A stretch of DNA of 56,140 bases from Symbiodinium natans (Eukaryota > Sar > Dinophyceae > Suessiales > Symbiodiniaceae): assembly GCA_905221605.1 (NCBI GenBank), contig CAJNDS010000278.1:59174-115313 (forward strand), read 5' to 3'. Both the position numbers and the translations under genes were made by a program. The notes beneath the pieces were generated by a model. That model saw only the letters and a program-made list of their open reading frames with translations, did no database searches and was not told the DNA's origin. Every line of letters begins with the position of its first letter. Within the stretch, counting starts at the first letter, position 1. This document shows, piece by piece, positions 30,410 to 40,320 of this stretch.

Positions 30410-31800
30410 GACGCAGCTCACTCCAGGGAGCCTAGCGCGGCGTGAAACTAACAAGTCAAGCCTCGTGACAAGTCATATTCAGAGATAGCTCAGGTACCAA
30501 AGCATGCAGCATGGTCACATGCAAGACTATATACAAAGCTACGAGCCCTCTCAGTCAGGAAAGATATTCACACATTGCCTGGCATGGCAATGTTGCGCAC
30601 TCCCATGCATCTTGAAGTCGTAGCAAGAGATTGCCCCACTCAGATTTTACGCAGCCAGCATGTGGTCTACCTGTCGCTTCACCAAGTTCTGACTGTGCGA
30701 ATTGCGTAGCGCTCGCACCATGCCACGCTGATATGCTGCAGACAACCATGCACCCAGCAATCACAATAAGTGGACCACTCAGCAGACGGCATGACTGTCA
30801 CTCCAAACTATGTAGCGTGTTAGGTTGGCAGAATGCAATCAAGTAGGACAGAATCATGTCGGCTGCCTAGGCCGTCAGATGAGATGCCGCCGCTTGTCAT
30901 GCATGTAGGGACTCAGGGGGAGATCATTCCAAATGCAGCAGGTCGGCGGAGACGGTTCGAGCCTGATACTGTTTCCACAGCAAAGACTGCGGCCTTGACA
31001 ATGCGCCAGTCTTTATGGCTGTTCAAGCGCGCTGACATCTTGAGAGCGGGCACAGATGAGGAGGGAACTCGACATCTATCGTGAGTAACTGCACTTGGGG
31101 ATGAAAACGGCTGCGGACGGGCACGTGATTGCTGTTCAGTCTGTGCGTGTGCGACCTGACTTCAGAAACTCAAACGAAGTGAACATCGAGACGGGAGCTT
31201 TTTGCGCTGATTCAGGCCAGATGGGGAACCATATCAAGTCTGTGGTAGGGGCCGAGCACCTTGGGCTCATGTCCTCAGCACGGCACACGCGATGCGTGGA
31301 TGTCTCGGTTCTCAACACAATCATTAAGCATCGTACTCTCTCATCTTCTCCACTTGGCATCCGCCTACAGGCAAGCCTCGCGGTTGGAAAAGCCTGCATC
31401 TTCCACGGCTTCGACCTGCAGCAGGTATCTGTCGTCTGTTCGAGCTTCAGAGCTGCACTTCCCTGTGCCCATTAGTAACTTAGTATCATTGGCGAGCCTT
31501 CTCGAAGCGGAGCACCTGCTGCATTACCGCATCGATGTGCTGACATATGCCCGATCCCTTACAAGAAAACCTCCCACCCTTCTGCTGCTCATGACCCAAC
31601 ACAAATTTCAAGATGCCTCCGCAGACGCAGAAGCGGGCACTGTGGCCCGGAAACACTGGGGGGCCTCACGGCATGTAGAGTCGCTCTGCGAAACAGTACA
31701 CAAAACCCACACAGACCATGGCAGACAACAGTCACGGACAGCACTTCAGGAACCGACGCGAAACCTGAATCCGAAGACCCGATCGAAACGGCGGTAAGTG
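30410..31800. other. non-repetitive stretch, no gene recognised
   Basis: Several overlapping ORFs of 70-180 codons on both strands (the longest at 31261-31797, plus strand). None shows a recognisable motif or clear coding bias. It lies immediately downstream (minus-strand sense) of the LINE remnant and may be untranslated element or intergenic DNA. Confidence 0.35.
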
Positions 31801-32434
31801 TCCAACGTGGTCGGAACAACAATCACGGCAAGCCTGCCAACGCAATCAAGCCCTGCACTGTAAAAAGGTCAGCAGCTTGCCTCAGGCGCGCCTCAAAGCA
31901 AGCAGCCAACTCATAGACCACTTCCTCGACGCCCAGGACCGTGGGAGACGGCGGGATCTCCGGGACGGCCTGCGCAAACAGGCGTTCCTCCATTCTGTTC
32001 CGGGGCCGCGGGCCTGGAGGACGTAGCAGCGCCGTAGCCTCACAGCACCGGACCAACTGGGGCCTGCTGGGGCGCGCTGCCCCACACACGCACTGAGGAC
32101 TGGGACGATCACGGTGACGAGCAGCCCGATGTCAAACGGAGCAACCCGTGGCCAGCGCAGCGTTCGTCAAGAAGGTACCTCCATGGTTGTACGCCGCCAC
32201 ATGCCCAGCAAAGACTTCTAAAGTTTGCGGAGGAACTCCAGGAAGATCAAGACCTTGAGCCAGGTTCTCATCCTCATCCGCTGTCCGGTGACCAGAGCTA
32301 GCCACCCGCCCTGTTTTGGCCAAAAGGGTTCGGCGGCGCCAGTCGCAAAGCCACTCACGGAGCACCTTCAAGGAATCCCAGCCCGGCCAGAACGCGTGCG
32401 AGAGGCCACGAAGGTCGCATCGTCGAAAACCACG

Positions 32435-32593
32435 CCCATGTTCACAAGCATTCCATCCAAGGCTGCAAAGAAACCGCGAGGGGCAAAAGATCACCACATT
32501 CCGAGGGCCTGGCCACGTACCGGACTGCTTGTCTAAGAGCCGCCCAATGTGTCGCCAACAAAGGGTCGCATTCCCATCCGAAGATCTCGAAGA
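32435..32593 (-). repeat. duplicated LINE segment, copy 1
   Basis: About 159 bases almost identical to 32871-33041. Both encode FEIFGWECDPL and THWAALRQAVRYVARPSECG on the minus strand. This copy is in the natural position after the post-RT segment. Confidence 0.9.
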
Positions 32594-32870
32594 GGATTAC
32601 TGCAGGAATATCCACTGCCTTGCCTTGTCTGCTCAAGTTCAACGCCTGCCTGCGAAGGTTGACAAGCGTGTCACGCGGAAGAGTTGCCACGGCGCCTGTC
32701 CATGTAAACAGAGGCAGCACCAAGGAGCGCACGTGCCTAGCCCGATGCGCCAATGTCTGAGCAGCAACTGCAATGCATTCCAGTCTTCGGCGAGCCTTCT
32801 CTGCGACGAAGTTTAACAGGAGAGGGGCCCGCGCGCAGTCCATGTCAAAAGAGACGCCCAGGATGTTCAG

Positions 32871-33041
32871 CCCATGTTCACAAGCATCCCATCCAAGCCG
32901 TACGTCCAGGCTGCAAAGAAACCGCGAGGGGCAAAAGATCACCACATTCCGAGGGCCTGGCCACGTACCGGACTGCTTGTCTAAGAGCCGCCCAATGTGT
33001 CGCGAACAAAGGGTCGCATTCCCATCCGAAGATCTCGAAGA
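32871..33041 (-). repeat. duplicated LINE segment, copy 2
   Basis: Second copy, with a 12-base insert near 32899 (GCCGTACGTCCA) and few substitutions. It interrupts the sequence between the RT palm and LGVSFDMD, so it is the displaced copy. Confidence 0.85.
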
Positions 33042-33867
33042 TCAATCTATAGCCAGCGGTAGCTGCCAGCGGAAGCCCCAGAGTGGAGCTTGTAGCGGCG
33101 GCCACGCAGCATTTGGAGGAGTCGCAGCGAAACTGAAAAGCAGCATCAAAGGTGTCACTGGCCTGGACGGCCCCAAGCAACGCTTCCAAAGTGGCACCCC
33201 ACATGGACCTATCGTCAGCATAGGCTAAGCACTGGGCGCCGGTCCTTTCGAACTCCAAGGTCCAAAAGTGAAGGATCGTCGTCGCCAGGATTGGCGAGAG
33301 CGGACAACCCTGCGCCAGGCCTCTCGTTATCGCAGCCGTAGAGCCCAGAGGCGCAGAAGACCCGCCGGTGGTTCTTAAGGAAAGAGTCCACGAGCCGCAC
33401 GAAGTCCTGCGGTGCGCCGAGGTGTTCGAGGACAAGGCGCAAGTGGTCACCGTTGATGGAGTCGAAGAACTTCCCAAGATCCTGCTGTAAGATGGCGTTG
33501 CCGGGCAGGATGGCAGACTGAGCCGAAAAAATGCGTCTTGAACACTCCTGTTTGCCATGCCGCCCAGGGTGCTGCAACCAAGCCATCGACTGTACCAAGA
33601 TCTGAGCTGACGAGCCAGGACCTTGGCTCCAATCCACCAACCGATGTTGAGCGCCGAGATTGGCCTGGTGTCCCCGGAAGGTTTCGGAACAAGGGCCACA
33701 CGGGCCAACCGCCACCGTTGAGGAACAGAACTGGACTTGTAAACAAGGGTCCATAGGGTGCTCAGCGCGCGCCAAAAGCTGTCAGGCAGGGCCAACCAAG
33801 CATCAGCCTCCCAGGCGTCTGGGCCCGCGGAGCTCCAGTCCGCCCCACATTTCTCGCAAGCATGCAA
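32878..33867 (-). pseudogene. reverse transcriptase domain of LINE, frameshifted
   Basis: The frame opening at 33867 contains RWRLARVALVPKPSGDTRPI (RT motif 1-2) and, after a gap, AQGCPLSPILA (motif B) and LAYADDRSMWG (motif C, YADD near 33222-33211). The middle part with motif A, LQQDLGKFFDSING (near 33480), is in another frame (open 33775-33215). Two compensating frameshifts, near 33520 and near 33340, therefore break the domain. The end of the frame runs into a duplicated segment. This is the palm of a non-LTR RT, not the DIRS-like RT found at 48 kb. Confidence 0.75.
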
Positions 33868-34121
33868 ACAGGAGACAGCGACTGAACAGGATCCACGCGT
33901 TCGAGACCACGAACAGAGAGTTCATCGTGGTCCATGGATACGCCAGCAGAATCTGTAAGCGGTAGCAATGGCAGCAATGGCGACACTAGGTGAAGAGAGG
34001 GGCACCCCGAACGAACAAGCCCACACCAACCCCAGGGCCCAACCCAACCCAAAGCACAACAAAAGAACTCGAGCCGAAACACTTTTAAAAAGGGACTCAT
34101 TGGCTTTTTCTAAATTCGGAG

Positions 34122-34342
34122 CCTCCGGGCCGGGGGCTGGACATTAAAGAGGGTCCCGAATCAGTCCCCTGGACCACCCCCTTGTCGGATTGAGGGGGAC
34201 CTATTTTTCAAATGGTTTACTTAAAGAAAAATATTGGTTTCGGGCCGGTTGGAATTCAGAAGGTCGGCCTTTGAAATCCTAAGGCCCGGCTTTAAATTCA
34301 TAAGGCCCGGCTTTAAGCCCAGACAGCCCGGCATCCAAAATC
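34122..34342. repeat. 220-bp direct repeat, copy 1
   Basis: Starts GCTCCGGGCCGGGGGCTGGA. It contains TTTTTCAAATGGTTT, TGGTTTCGGGCCGGTTGGAA and two AAGGCCCGGCTTTAA motifs. Confidence 0.9.
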
Positions 34343-34566
34343 GGGGCTCCGGGCCGGGGGCTGGACGTTAAAAAGGACCCCGAATCAGTCCCAGTATTGG
34401 AGGTCGGACCCCCTTGTCGGCTTGAACGAAACCAATTTTTCAAATGGTTTCTTAAAGGGAATTAATGGTTTCGGGCCGGTTGGAATGGATGAGGTCGGCC
34501 TTTCAAATCACAAGGCCCGGCTTTAAATCATAAGGCCCGGCTTTAAGCCGGAGCATCCGGGCCGAA
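34343..34566. repeat. 220-bp direct repeat, copy 2
   Basis: The same block again with the same order of internal motifs and modest divergence. Non-coding; resembles a short dispersed element rather than a gene. Confidence 0.9.
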
Positions 34567-34569
34567 ACA

Positions 34570-35170
34570 AGCCCCAAACCCGCAAAAAAAACTCCGGATT
34601 TCGGGAGCCATTTGTGTTCAAAGAGGGACTCCCAAACAGTCAGGGTGTCCTGAATAATTCAGCCAAATTGTCTTTAAAGAGGGGGCCGATACTAAAGCGG
34701 GTGCAACATTAAGGAAGAAGATTTTGATCTCTTGGGCGTTCTTCAGCAAATGGGTAGCACAGCACGTCAGAAGTGGGGCCCTCGACAACGCGTTTAAGGG
34801 TTGCAGGCGCGTCCTTGGTGCCAGCGAGGACCTTGTACTTCTCCCTGGTCGGGCAGGAGGGATCGAGGCATTCCCCTGAAACCCTACACTCCAAGCCACT
34901 TTTCAGGGACGAGTTGCTAGGTGTTGCCTGAACAGGTTCTAGGACACAGAGTTTGGGCTGCCCCATCTCACTTTGCAGTTGCTTCGGCCGCATTTGCAAG
35001 CCTTAGGGCCTTTTGGCGAGGTTCGCTTGCGGATGGGGACCCCCGCAAGCGCGGAAGTCCCCCTTCAACAACCCCAACAACCCTTAACACAAAACACCCC
35101 TAAACCCCAAACCCTACACCCGAAACCCGACAACCCTAAACCCCCCCCCCCCACTTCCCCCTCCCCCCCC
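34570..35170. other. stretch without recognised gene
   Basis: Short minus-strand ORFs (34618-34999) have no recognisable motif. Ends in C-rich heptamer relics and C runs at about 35140-35170. Confidence 0.35.
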
Positions 35171-35185
35171 TGGTCCCTTCCGCGC

Positions 35186-35273
35186 TTCACGCGCTCCAGG
35201 AAGCGCTGGAAGTCCCTGCGCTTGGACTCGAAAGTCCGCTCCGCCAGGCCGGCGGAGGACCTGGGAGATTCTC
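35186..35273 (-). CDS. putative coiled-coil exon with GC donor
   Basis: The minus strand reads LAERTFESKRRDFQRFLERV and ends at GTGAA|GCGCGG, the same GCGCGG donor as the exon at 17120; a GT donor (GTGAAG) is the alternative. Acceptor near CCCAG at about 35275. Strongly helical and charged. Confidence 0.6.
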
Positions 35274-35284
35274 GTTTTGCTTTT

Positions 35285-35395
35285 CGGGGCTTGGGGTTGG
35301 GGGTTTGGGGTTTGGGTTTTGGGGTTTGGGGTTTGGGGTTTGGGGTTTGGGGTTTGGGGTTTAGGGTTTAGGGTTTAGGGTTTAGGGTTTGGAGG
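35285..35395. repeat. TTTGGGG to TTTAGGG array
   Basis: Nine or so TTTGGGG units followed by four TTTAGGG units, abutting the exon at 35186-35273 on its upstream side. Confidence 0.95.
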
Positions 35396-35423
35396 TTAAG
35401 GTTTGGAGCTTAAAGTCCCTGAG

Positions 35424-35467
35424 CCCTTGCTGCTCAGCAGCTCGGCCGACTTGGAGAGTAGCCCGTC
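35424..35467 (-). CDS. putative exon
   Basis: After GAGCCAG the minus strand reads DGLLSKSAELLSSKG. Amphipathic helix; donor unclear. Confidence 0.45.
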
Positions 35468-35564
35468 CTGGCTCAACGGGCCGAGAGTTTTCAGAGTTCA
35501 GAGAGACCTGTTGGGAGTGTGTTCACCGCTTCCTTCAAGGGATGAAGGGGGGGGGGGGGGCATA

Positions 35565-35890
35565 ACACACTAAACCCTGAACCCTGACCCTAAACCCTAA
35601 ACCCTAAACCCTAAAACCCTGAGGCCCTTCAACTTAAACTCCTAAGCCCTGCACCCCAAGCGGGCTTGCGGTGGGGCTTCAGGTTCGGAAGCGAAGGCTT
35701 TGGGGCTCAGGGCGTTTTAGGCCATTGGACCAGGAAGTCCTCAAACTTGACGGTTGGGTGGCGGGGCTTAGGGCAAAGAAAGGTTTCGAGGGCTTTCAGG
35801 GTCTAGGGATCCCGCCTTCACGCCCTAAACCCTAAACCCTAAACCCTAAACCCTAAATCCTATAACCCTATAACCTCTAACCCCAAACCC
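35565..35890. repeat. CCCTAAA arrays
   Basis: Two blocks (35570-35615 and 35820-35890) of AAACCCT units with GC-rich relics between them. Confidence 0.8.
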
Positions 35891-35912
35891 TGAAAACCCT
35901 GAAGCCCAGAAC

Positions 35913-35958
35913 TGTCCATGTCGGAGAGCAGGTCGTTGTAGGAGCGCGCAAGGTTCTC
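35913..35958 (-). CDS. putative micro-exon
   Basis: Between GTGGCAG and a GT donor (GACA|GTTCTG) the minus strand reads ENLARSYNDLLSDMD. It is flanked by CCCTAAA on the left and TTTAGGG on the right, so the two adjoining introns carry inverted telomere-like arrays. Confidence 0.55.
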
Positions 35959-35984
35959 CTGCCACCGCAAAAAGCGTGGTTTAG

Positions 35985-36130
35985 TGTTTAGGGTTCAGGG
36001 TTCAGGGTTCAGGGTTTAGGGTTGAGGGTTCAGGGTTTAGGGTTTAGGGTTTAGGGTTTAGGGTTTAGGGTTTAGGGTTTAGGGTTTAGGGTTTAGGGTT
36101 TAGGGTTTAGGGTTTAGGGTTTAGGGTCTT
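35985..36130. repeat. TTTAGGG array
   Basis: About twenty TTTAGGG units, the first few TTCAGGG. Confidence 0.95.
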
Positions 36131-36384
36131 AGGGCCTCGCTTCCACCCCAAGAGCGGCCCTGAAGGCCCTTATAAAGCCCTTAAATGCCCTTGAAAACCC
36201 TCAAATCTAACCTGACTTGAAGACCCTCAAATCCTAACCTGAAAGCCCTTCATCCCTTAAAACCCTTTAAGCCTTGAAGCCGTTTCACCCCTCAAACCCT
36301 CAAACCCTCCAACCCTCAAACCCTCAAACCCCTAAACCCTGATGAGCGCTTTGGCCTTGAGGTGGCAATTCTTCAAACGCATAC

Positions 36385-36490
36385 CGATTATTCTTATGAT
36401 GATGATTATTATTCTTTTTCATAATTATTACTATTGTTCTTGTTATCATTATTATAACTTTTTCTTCTTATGATTACTATTACTATTTAC
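36385..36490. repeat. AT-rich TTATTATT microsatellite
   Basis: ATTATT, ATGATG and TTCTT-type low complexity sequence. Confidence 0.85.
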
Positions 36491-36527
36491 ACAAATCAGG
36501 GAAGCCCTGAACCCAAGAAGGGCCTTT

Positions 36528-36595
36528 TCCAATTTGGCCGCGCGCTGCTTCGCTTGGAGCCCTCGGGATTTCGGGCTGCGAGGGCGAACTAAGGA
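36528..36595 (-). CDS. putative exon
   Basis: After CCCTCGCAG the minus strand is open and reads either EGSKRSSARPNW or RAPSEAARGQIGK. Frame unresolved. Confidence 0.3.
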
Positions 36596-36963
36596 TTCCA
36601 ACCAAGGTCGGTTTTGGGCCTCTAGGGTTTAGGGTTTAGGGCTTCAGGTTTGGGTAAAGCTTCGGGTTCACCAAATCACCACAAAAGCAAAAATCCGTCC
36701 CTGGGGTATTTGGGTGGCTTGGGAGGACATGTCCACAAGGGGGTGTATCTGAAGCACCGGGATCAACGGCTATCAATCCCCACATGGACAGTCTGAGGTT
36801 GCAGGACTTGGGGCATTTTTCCGGGTTTGTAGCTTAGGGTTTAGGGCTTGGGCTTTGGGACTATTCGGGCATGGAGTGCAGGGCCTTTGGGGGGAGGGAG
36901 GGCAACGGGAGCCCCAAAAGGGCTTCCGTGGCTCAACTTGGACCAAAGAGTCGGTCATCATAC

Positions 36964-37010
36964 TGGCTGATGACGCTCAAGATGTACCAGATGCACGGCG
37001 AGATGAATAC
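36964..37010 (-). CDS. putative membrane-helix exon
   Basis: The minus strand reads VFISPCIWYILSVISQ, a likely transmembrane helix. The plus strand is also open (ADDAQDVPDARRDEY), so the assignment rests on the strand bias of the window. Confidence 0.35.
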
Positions 37011-37019
37011 CTTTCTTGC

Positions 37020-37970
37020 TCTTGGGGCTTTAGGGTCTTGAGGGCTTTGAGGGTGTAGGTCTACCTCCCAAAACTTGTGACGCGACAACAATGGCTTCAT
37101 TGGCTTCACAGCTCATCTGGCTAGAGACACTTGAAGTAGGGCTTGTATTGCTAGGACCCCCTCCAAAGAACACCCCAGGCATGCACTCGCAGGGTTCTTT
37201 AGAAAGGCATAAAGGAACCCAGATGCACCCACCGAAAGCAAGAATACACATCCTCCCTCACCTCACAACAGGGACAGGGAACCCATTGGTGACGGCTTCA
37301 AGGAGTGAATTCGCGATGCGGTCTTAACCACCGACAAAGGGACTTGAGACAACTAACTCAGCATGTCTTAATGATTTAGGTCGTGTGGCCGTGTGGCCCA
37401 GCAGAGCAATCTGCTGCAACCTTCTGGAATTGAAGGCCCACGACCTGAACCCCCCCCCCAGTCTGCAGGCTCGGCACCAAGGAAAGGACCTCTTTGGCGC
37501 AGAGCGTGTACTCCTCACCTTGGCTTCGGGGCCTTCAGCTCTCCCCAATCCTCAATCCCTCCAAGCCAGACAGCGGAAACTGTCGTCCACCACTTGCGTG
37601 ATCCCTTCGCCCCAAGTGAACGCATGGATTGTGCGCAACGATGTCAACGTAAATCTCGGAAGCAAATGGAAGACCTCCACCCCGATGAAGCAATTTGCTC
37701 AGAACTGAGGCAGCCGGCGGCCACAAAATTGACACTGCAACAGGCTTCTGTACTTAGGGATCTTGGGGCTTGGTTCGAATCACTTTGTAACGTAGTGGCA
37801 CTTGGCAGCACGGAAATATGGAACTCCGCATGTTCGGAGAAAGCGCACTCCATCTTGACCATTTGAAGAATACCCCGAACGATGCCCTTACGATACCCTG
37901 GTTTCCCTTCAACAGACCAACAGCCAATCGACATCAACCCTTCAACCCTTCACGGCGGGTTCCCAAGGCC
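37020..37970. other. flank downstream of the tandem gene array
   Basis: ORFs of 70-157 codons on both strands, none recognised. It would hold the 3' end of the last array transcript or another gene. Confidence 0.35.
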
Positions 37971-38111
37971 TTTTTCGAGTCTCTCGGCACGCCTGCAGCA
38001 TAGCTGGTTCCCTGGTCTCTCAAGGATACTGCCGCGAGCTTTAAAAAGCAACGATCCCGCTTAGTACTAGGATACCGGCCCACTTTCAGTGGCCTGAGCC
38101 TGTCTTCATCC

Positions 38112-38360
38112 TCATGGATTGAAGAAGCCGCTGATGTTGGCGAACAAGGATGCAATTCCAAACACCGTGATTCCGATGATGTAAGTGTCAGGGCTCATGT
38201 CGCCAAGCGCGCCCTCACTGCCACCGCGTGCCTCCATCTGAACCGCTGGCGCGCGCAAAGACTTGCTCACAGGAGATGGAGTTGTGCCCACAAAGCAAAG
38301 CATCGCGGAGCAGCCAAGCGCCAACAGCAAGAAAGCGAGCAGAGAGCTGGAGCGGGCCAT
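38112..38360 (-). CDS. small plastid-targeted membrane protein, copy at low edge
   Basis: 82 residues. Residues 1-20 (MARSSSLLAFLLLALGCSAM) are a signal peptide. CFVGTTPSPVSKSLRAPAVQ follows and looks like the F-containing transit-peptide start of dinoflagellate plastid proteins. The mature part of about 38 residues has one membrane helix (YIIGITVFGIASLFANISGF) and ends FFNP. It resembles a low-molecular-weight photosystem subunit in size and topology, but I cannot match it to a named Psa, Psb or Pet protein. The in-frame ATG 17 codons upstream is less likely: it lies before the probable trans-splice acceptor. Last copy in transcription order; it shares CTGCCACCGCG with the opposite edge copy. 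Confidence 0.8.
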   Translation of the reverse strand: MARSSSLLAFLLLALGCSAMLCFVGTTPSPVSKSLRAPAVQMEARGGSEGALGDMSPDTYIIGITVFGIASLFANISGFFNP

Positions 38361-38400
38361 TGCAAGGCTTGGTGAACAGAAAGCCGGCACAGCAGGAGCG
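38361..38400 (-). promoter_or_regulatory. probable spliced-leader acceptor (present in all copies)
   Basis: On the minus strand a pyrimidine-rich GGCTTTCTGTTCACCAAG ends in AG 7 bases before the ATG of the 82-codon CDS (AG at 38368-38369). The same context precedes copies 2-8. It fits dinoflagellate trans-splicing of tandem gene transcripts, and it is why I start the CDS at MARSSS. No cDNA evidence. Confidence 0.45.
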
Positions 38401-38646
38401 ACCTCCAACAACTATAGACAGCTGGACCTGAAAATGGCCGCCGGGTCGCGCATGCCTGCAGCTGCTGCGATCAACACACACATTGCACATGACGTTCCCT
38501 ATTCCTTTTTCGAGTCTCTCGGCACGCCTGCAGCATAGCTGATTCCCTGGTTTCTCAAGGATACTGCCGCGAGCTTTAAAAAGCAACGATCCCGCTTAGT
38601 ACTAGGATACCGGCCCACTTTCAGTGGCCTGAGCCTGTCTTCATCC

Positions 38647-38895
38647 TCATGGATTGAAGAAGCCGCTGATGTTGGCGAACAAGGATGCAATTCCAAACAC
38701 CGTGATTCCGATGATGTAAGTGTCAGGGCTCATGTCGCCAAGCGCGCCCTCACTGCCGCCGCGTGCCTCCATCTGAACCGCTGGCGCGCGCAAAGACTTG
38801 CTCACAGGAGATGGAGTTGTGCCCACAAAGCAAAGCATCGCGGAGCAGCCAAGCGCCAACAGCAAGAAAGCGAGCAGAGAGCTGGAGCGGGCCAT
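38647..38895 (-). CDS. small plastid-targeted membrane protein, copy 2
   Basis: The same 82-residue protein as the copy at 38112, with signal peptide, FVGT transit start and single membrane helix. The downstream spacer toward copy 1 carries the 23-base deletion. Confidence 0.8.
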   Translation of the reverse strand: MARSSSLLAFLLLALGCSAMLCFVGTTPSPVSKSLRAPAVQMEARGGSEGALGDMSPDTYIIGITVFGIASLFANISGFFNP

Positions 38896-39204
38896 TGCAA
38901 GGCTTGGTGAACAAAAAGCCGGCACAGCAGGAGCGACCTCCAACAACTATAGACAGCTCGACCTGAAAATGGCCGCCGGGTCGTGCATGCCTGCAGCTGC
39001 TGCGATCACTTCATGACTGTCTTCCTGGCCAACACGCACATTGCACATGACGCTCCCTATTCCTTTTTCGAGTCCCTCGGCACGCCTGCAGCATAGCTGA
39101 TTCCTTGGTCTCTCAAGGATACTGCCGCGAGCTTTAAAAAGCAACGATCCCGCTTAGTACTAGGATACCGGCCCACTTTCAGTGGCCTGAGCCTGTCTTC
39201 ATCC

Positions 39205-39453
39205 TCATGGATTGAAGAAGCCGCTGATGTTGGCGAACAAGGATGCAATTCCAAACACCGTGATTCCGATGATGTAAGTGTCAGGGCTCATGTCGCCAAG
39301 CGCGCCCTCACTGCCGCCGCGTGCCTCCATCTGAACCGCTGGCGCGCGCAAAGACTTGCTCACAGGAGATGGAGTTGTGCCCACAAAGCAAAGCATCGCG
39401 GAGCAGCCAAGCGCCAACAGCAAGAAAGCGAGCAGAGAGCTGGAGCGGGCCAT
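39205..39453 (-). CDS. small plastid-targeted membrane protein, copy 3
   Basis: Identical protein to copy 2. Its 558-base unit is nearly identical to that of copy 2, including the GTCGTGCATGCC variant in the spacer, so these two are the most recent duplicates. Confidence 0.8.
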   Translation of the reverse strand: MARSSSLLAFLLLALGCSAMLCFVGTTPSPVSKSLRAPAVQMEARGGSEGALGDMSPDTYIIGITVFGIASLFANISGFFNP

Positions 39454-39762
39454 TGCAAGGCTTGGTGAACAAAAAGCCGGCACAGCAGGAGCGACCTCCA
39501 ACAACTATAGACAGCTCGACCTGAAAATGGCCGCCGGGTCGTGCATGCCTGCAGCTGCTGCGATCACTTCATGACTGTCTTCCTGGCCAACACGCACATT
39601 GCACATGACGCTCCCTATTCCTTTTTCGAGTCCCTCGGCACGCCTGCAGCATAGCTGATTCCTTGGTCTCTCAAGGATACTGCCGCGAGCTTTAAAAAGC
39701 AACGATCCCGCTTAGTACTAGGATACCGGCCCACTTTCAGTGGCCTGAGCCTGTCTTCATCC

Positions 39763-40011
39763 TCATGGATTGAAGAAGCCGCTGATGTTGGCGAACAAGG
39801 ATGCAATTCCAAACACCGTGATTCCGATGATGTAAGTGTCAGGGCTCATGTCGCCAAGCGCGCCCTCACTGCCGCCGCGTGCCTCCATCTGAACCGCTGG
39901 CGCGCGCAAAGACTTGCTCACAGGAGATGGAGTTGTGCCCACAAAGCAAAGCATCGCGGAGCAGCCAAGCGCCAACAGCAAGAAAGCGAGCAGAGAGCTG
40001 GAGCGGGCCAT
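39763..40011 (-). CDS. small plastid-targeted membrane protein, copy 4
   Basis: Identical predicted protein. The upstream region differs by CCAACCCTT instead of CCAAGCCTT, which removes the AG proposed as trans-splice acceptor, so this copy may be spliced elsewhere or poorly expressed. Confidence 0.8.
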   Translation of the reverse strand: MARSSSLLAFLLLALGCSAMLCFVGTTPSPVSKSLRAPAVQMEARGGSEGALGDMSPDTYIIGITVFGIASLFANISGFFNP

Positions 40012-40320
40012 TGCAAGGGTTGGTGAACAGAAAGCCGGCACAGCAGGAGCGACCTCCAACAACTATAGACAGCTCGACCTGAAAATGGCCGCCGGGTCGC
40101 GCATGCCTGCAGCTGCTGCGATCACTTCATGACTGTCTTCCTGGCCAACACGCACATTGCACATGACGCTCCCTATTCCTTTTTCGAGTCTCTCGGCACG
40201 CCTGCAGCATAGCTGATTCCTTGGTCTCTCAAGGATACTGCCGCGAGCTTTAAAAAGCAACGATCCCGCTTAGTACTAGGATACCGGCCCACTTTCAGTG
40301 GCCTGAGCCTGTCTTCATCC

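Larger units (their letters stand above)
31823..33870 (-). mobile_element. broken LINE-type retroelement
   Basis: Minus-strand fragments in several frames form the later part of a non-LTR reverse transcriptase ORF of the kind abundant in dinoflagellates. In order: RT fingers/palm (33867 to about 33040), post-RT segment with LGVSFDMD (around 32860) and ALNLSRQGKAVD (around 32630), then WLCDWRRRTLLAKTGRVASS (around 32330) and LTNAALATG (around 32150). Frameshifts, a duplicated block and loss of the 5' endonuclease part show it is dead. No poly-A or target duplication is recognised. Confidence 0.75.

Noticed and set aside
31095-31797. Plus-strand ORFs next to the LINE remnant
   Set aside because: No motif and no clear coding bias; overlapping frames on the other strand are equally open.
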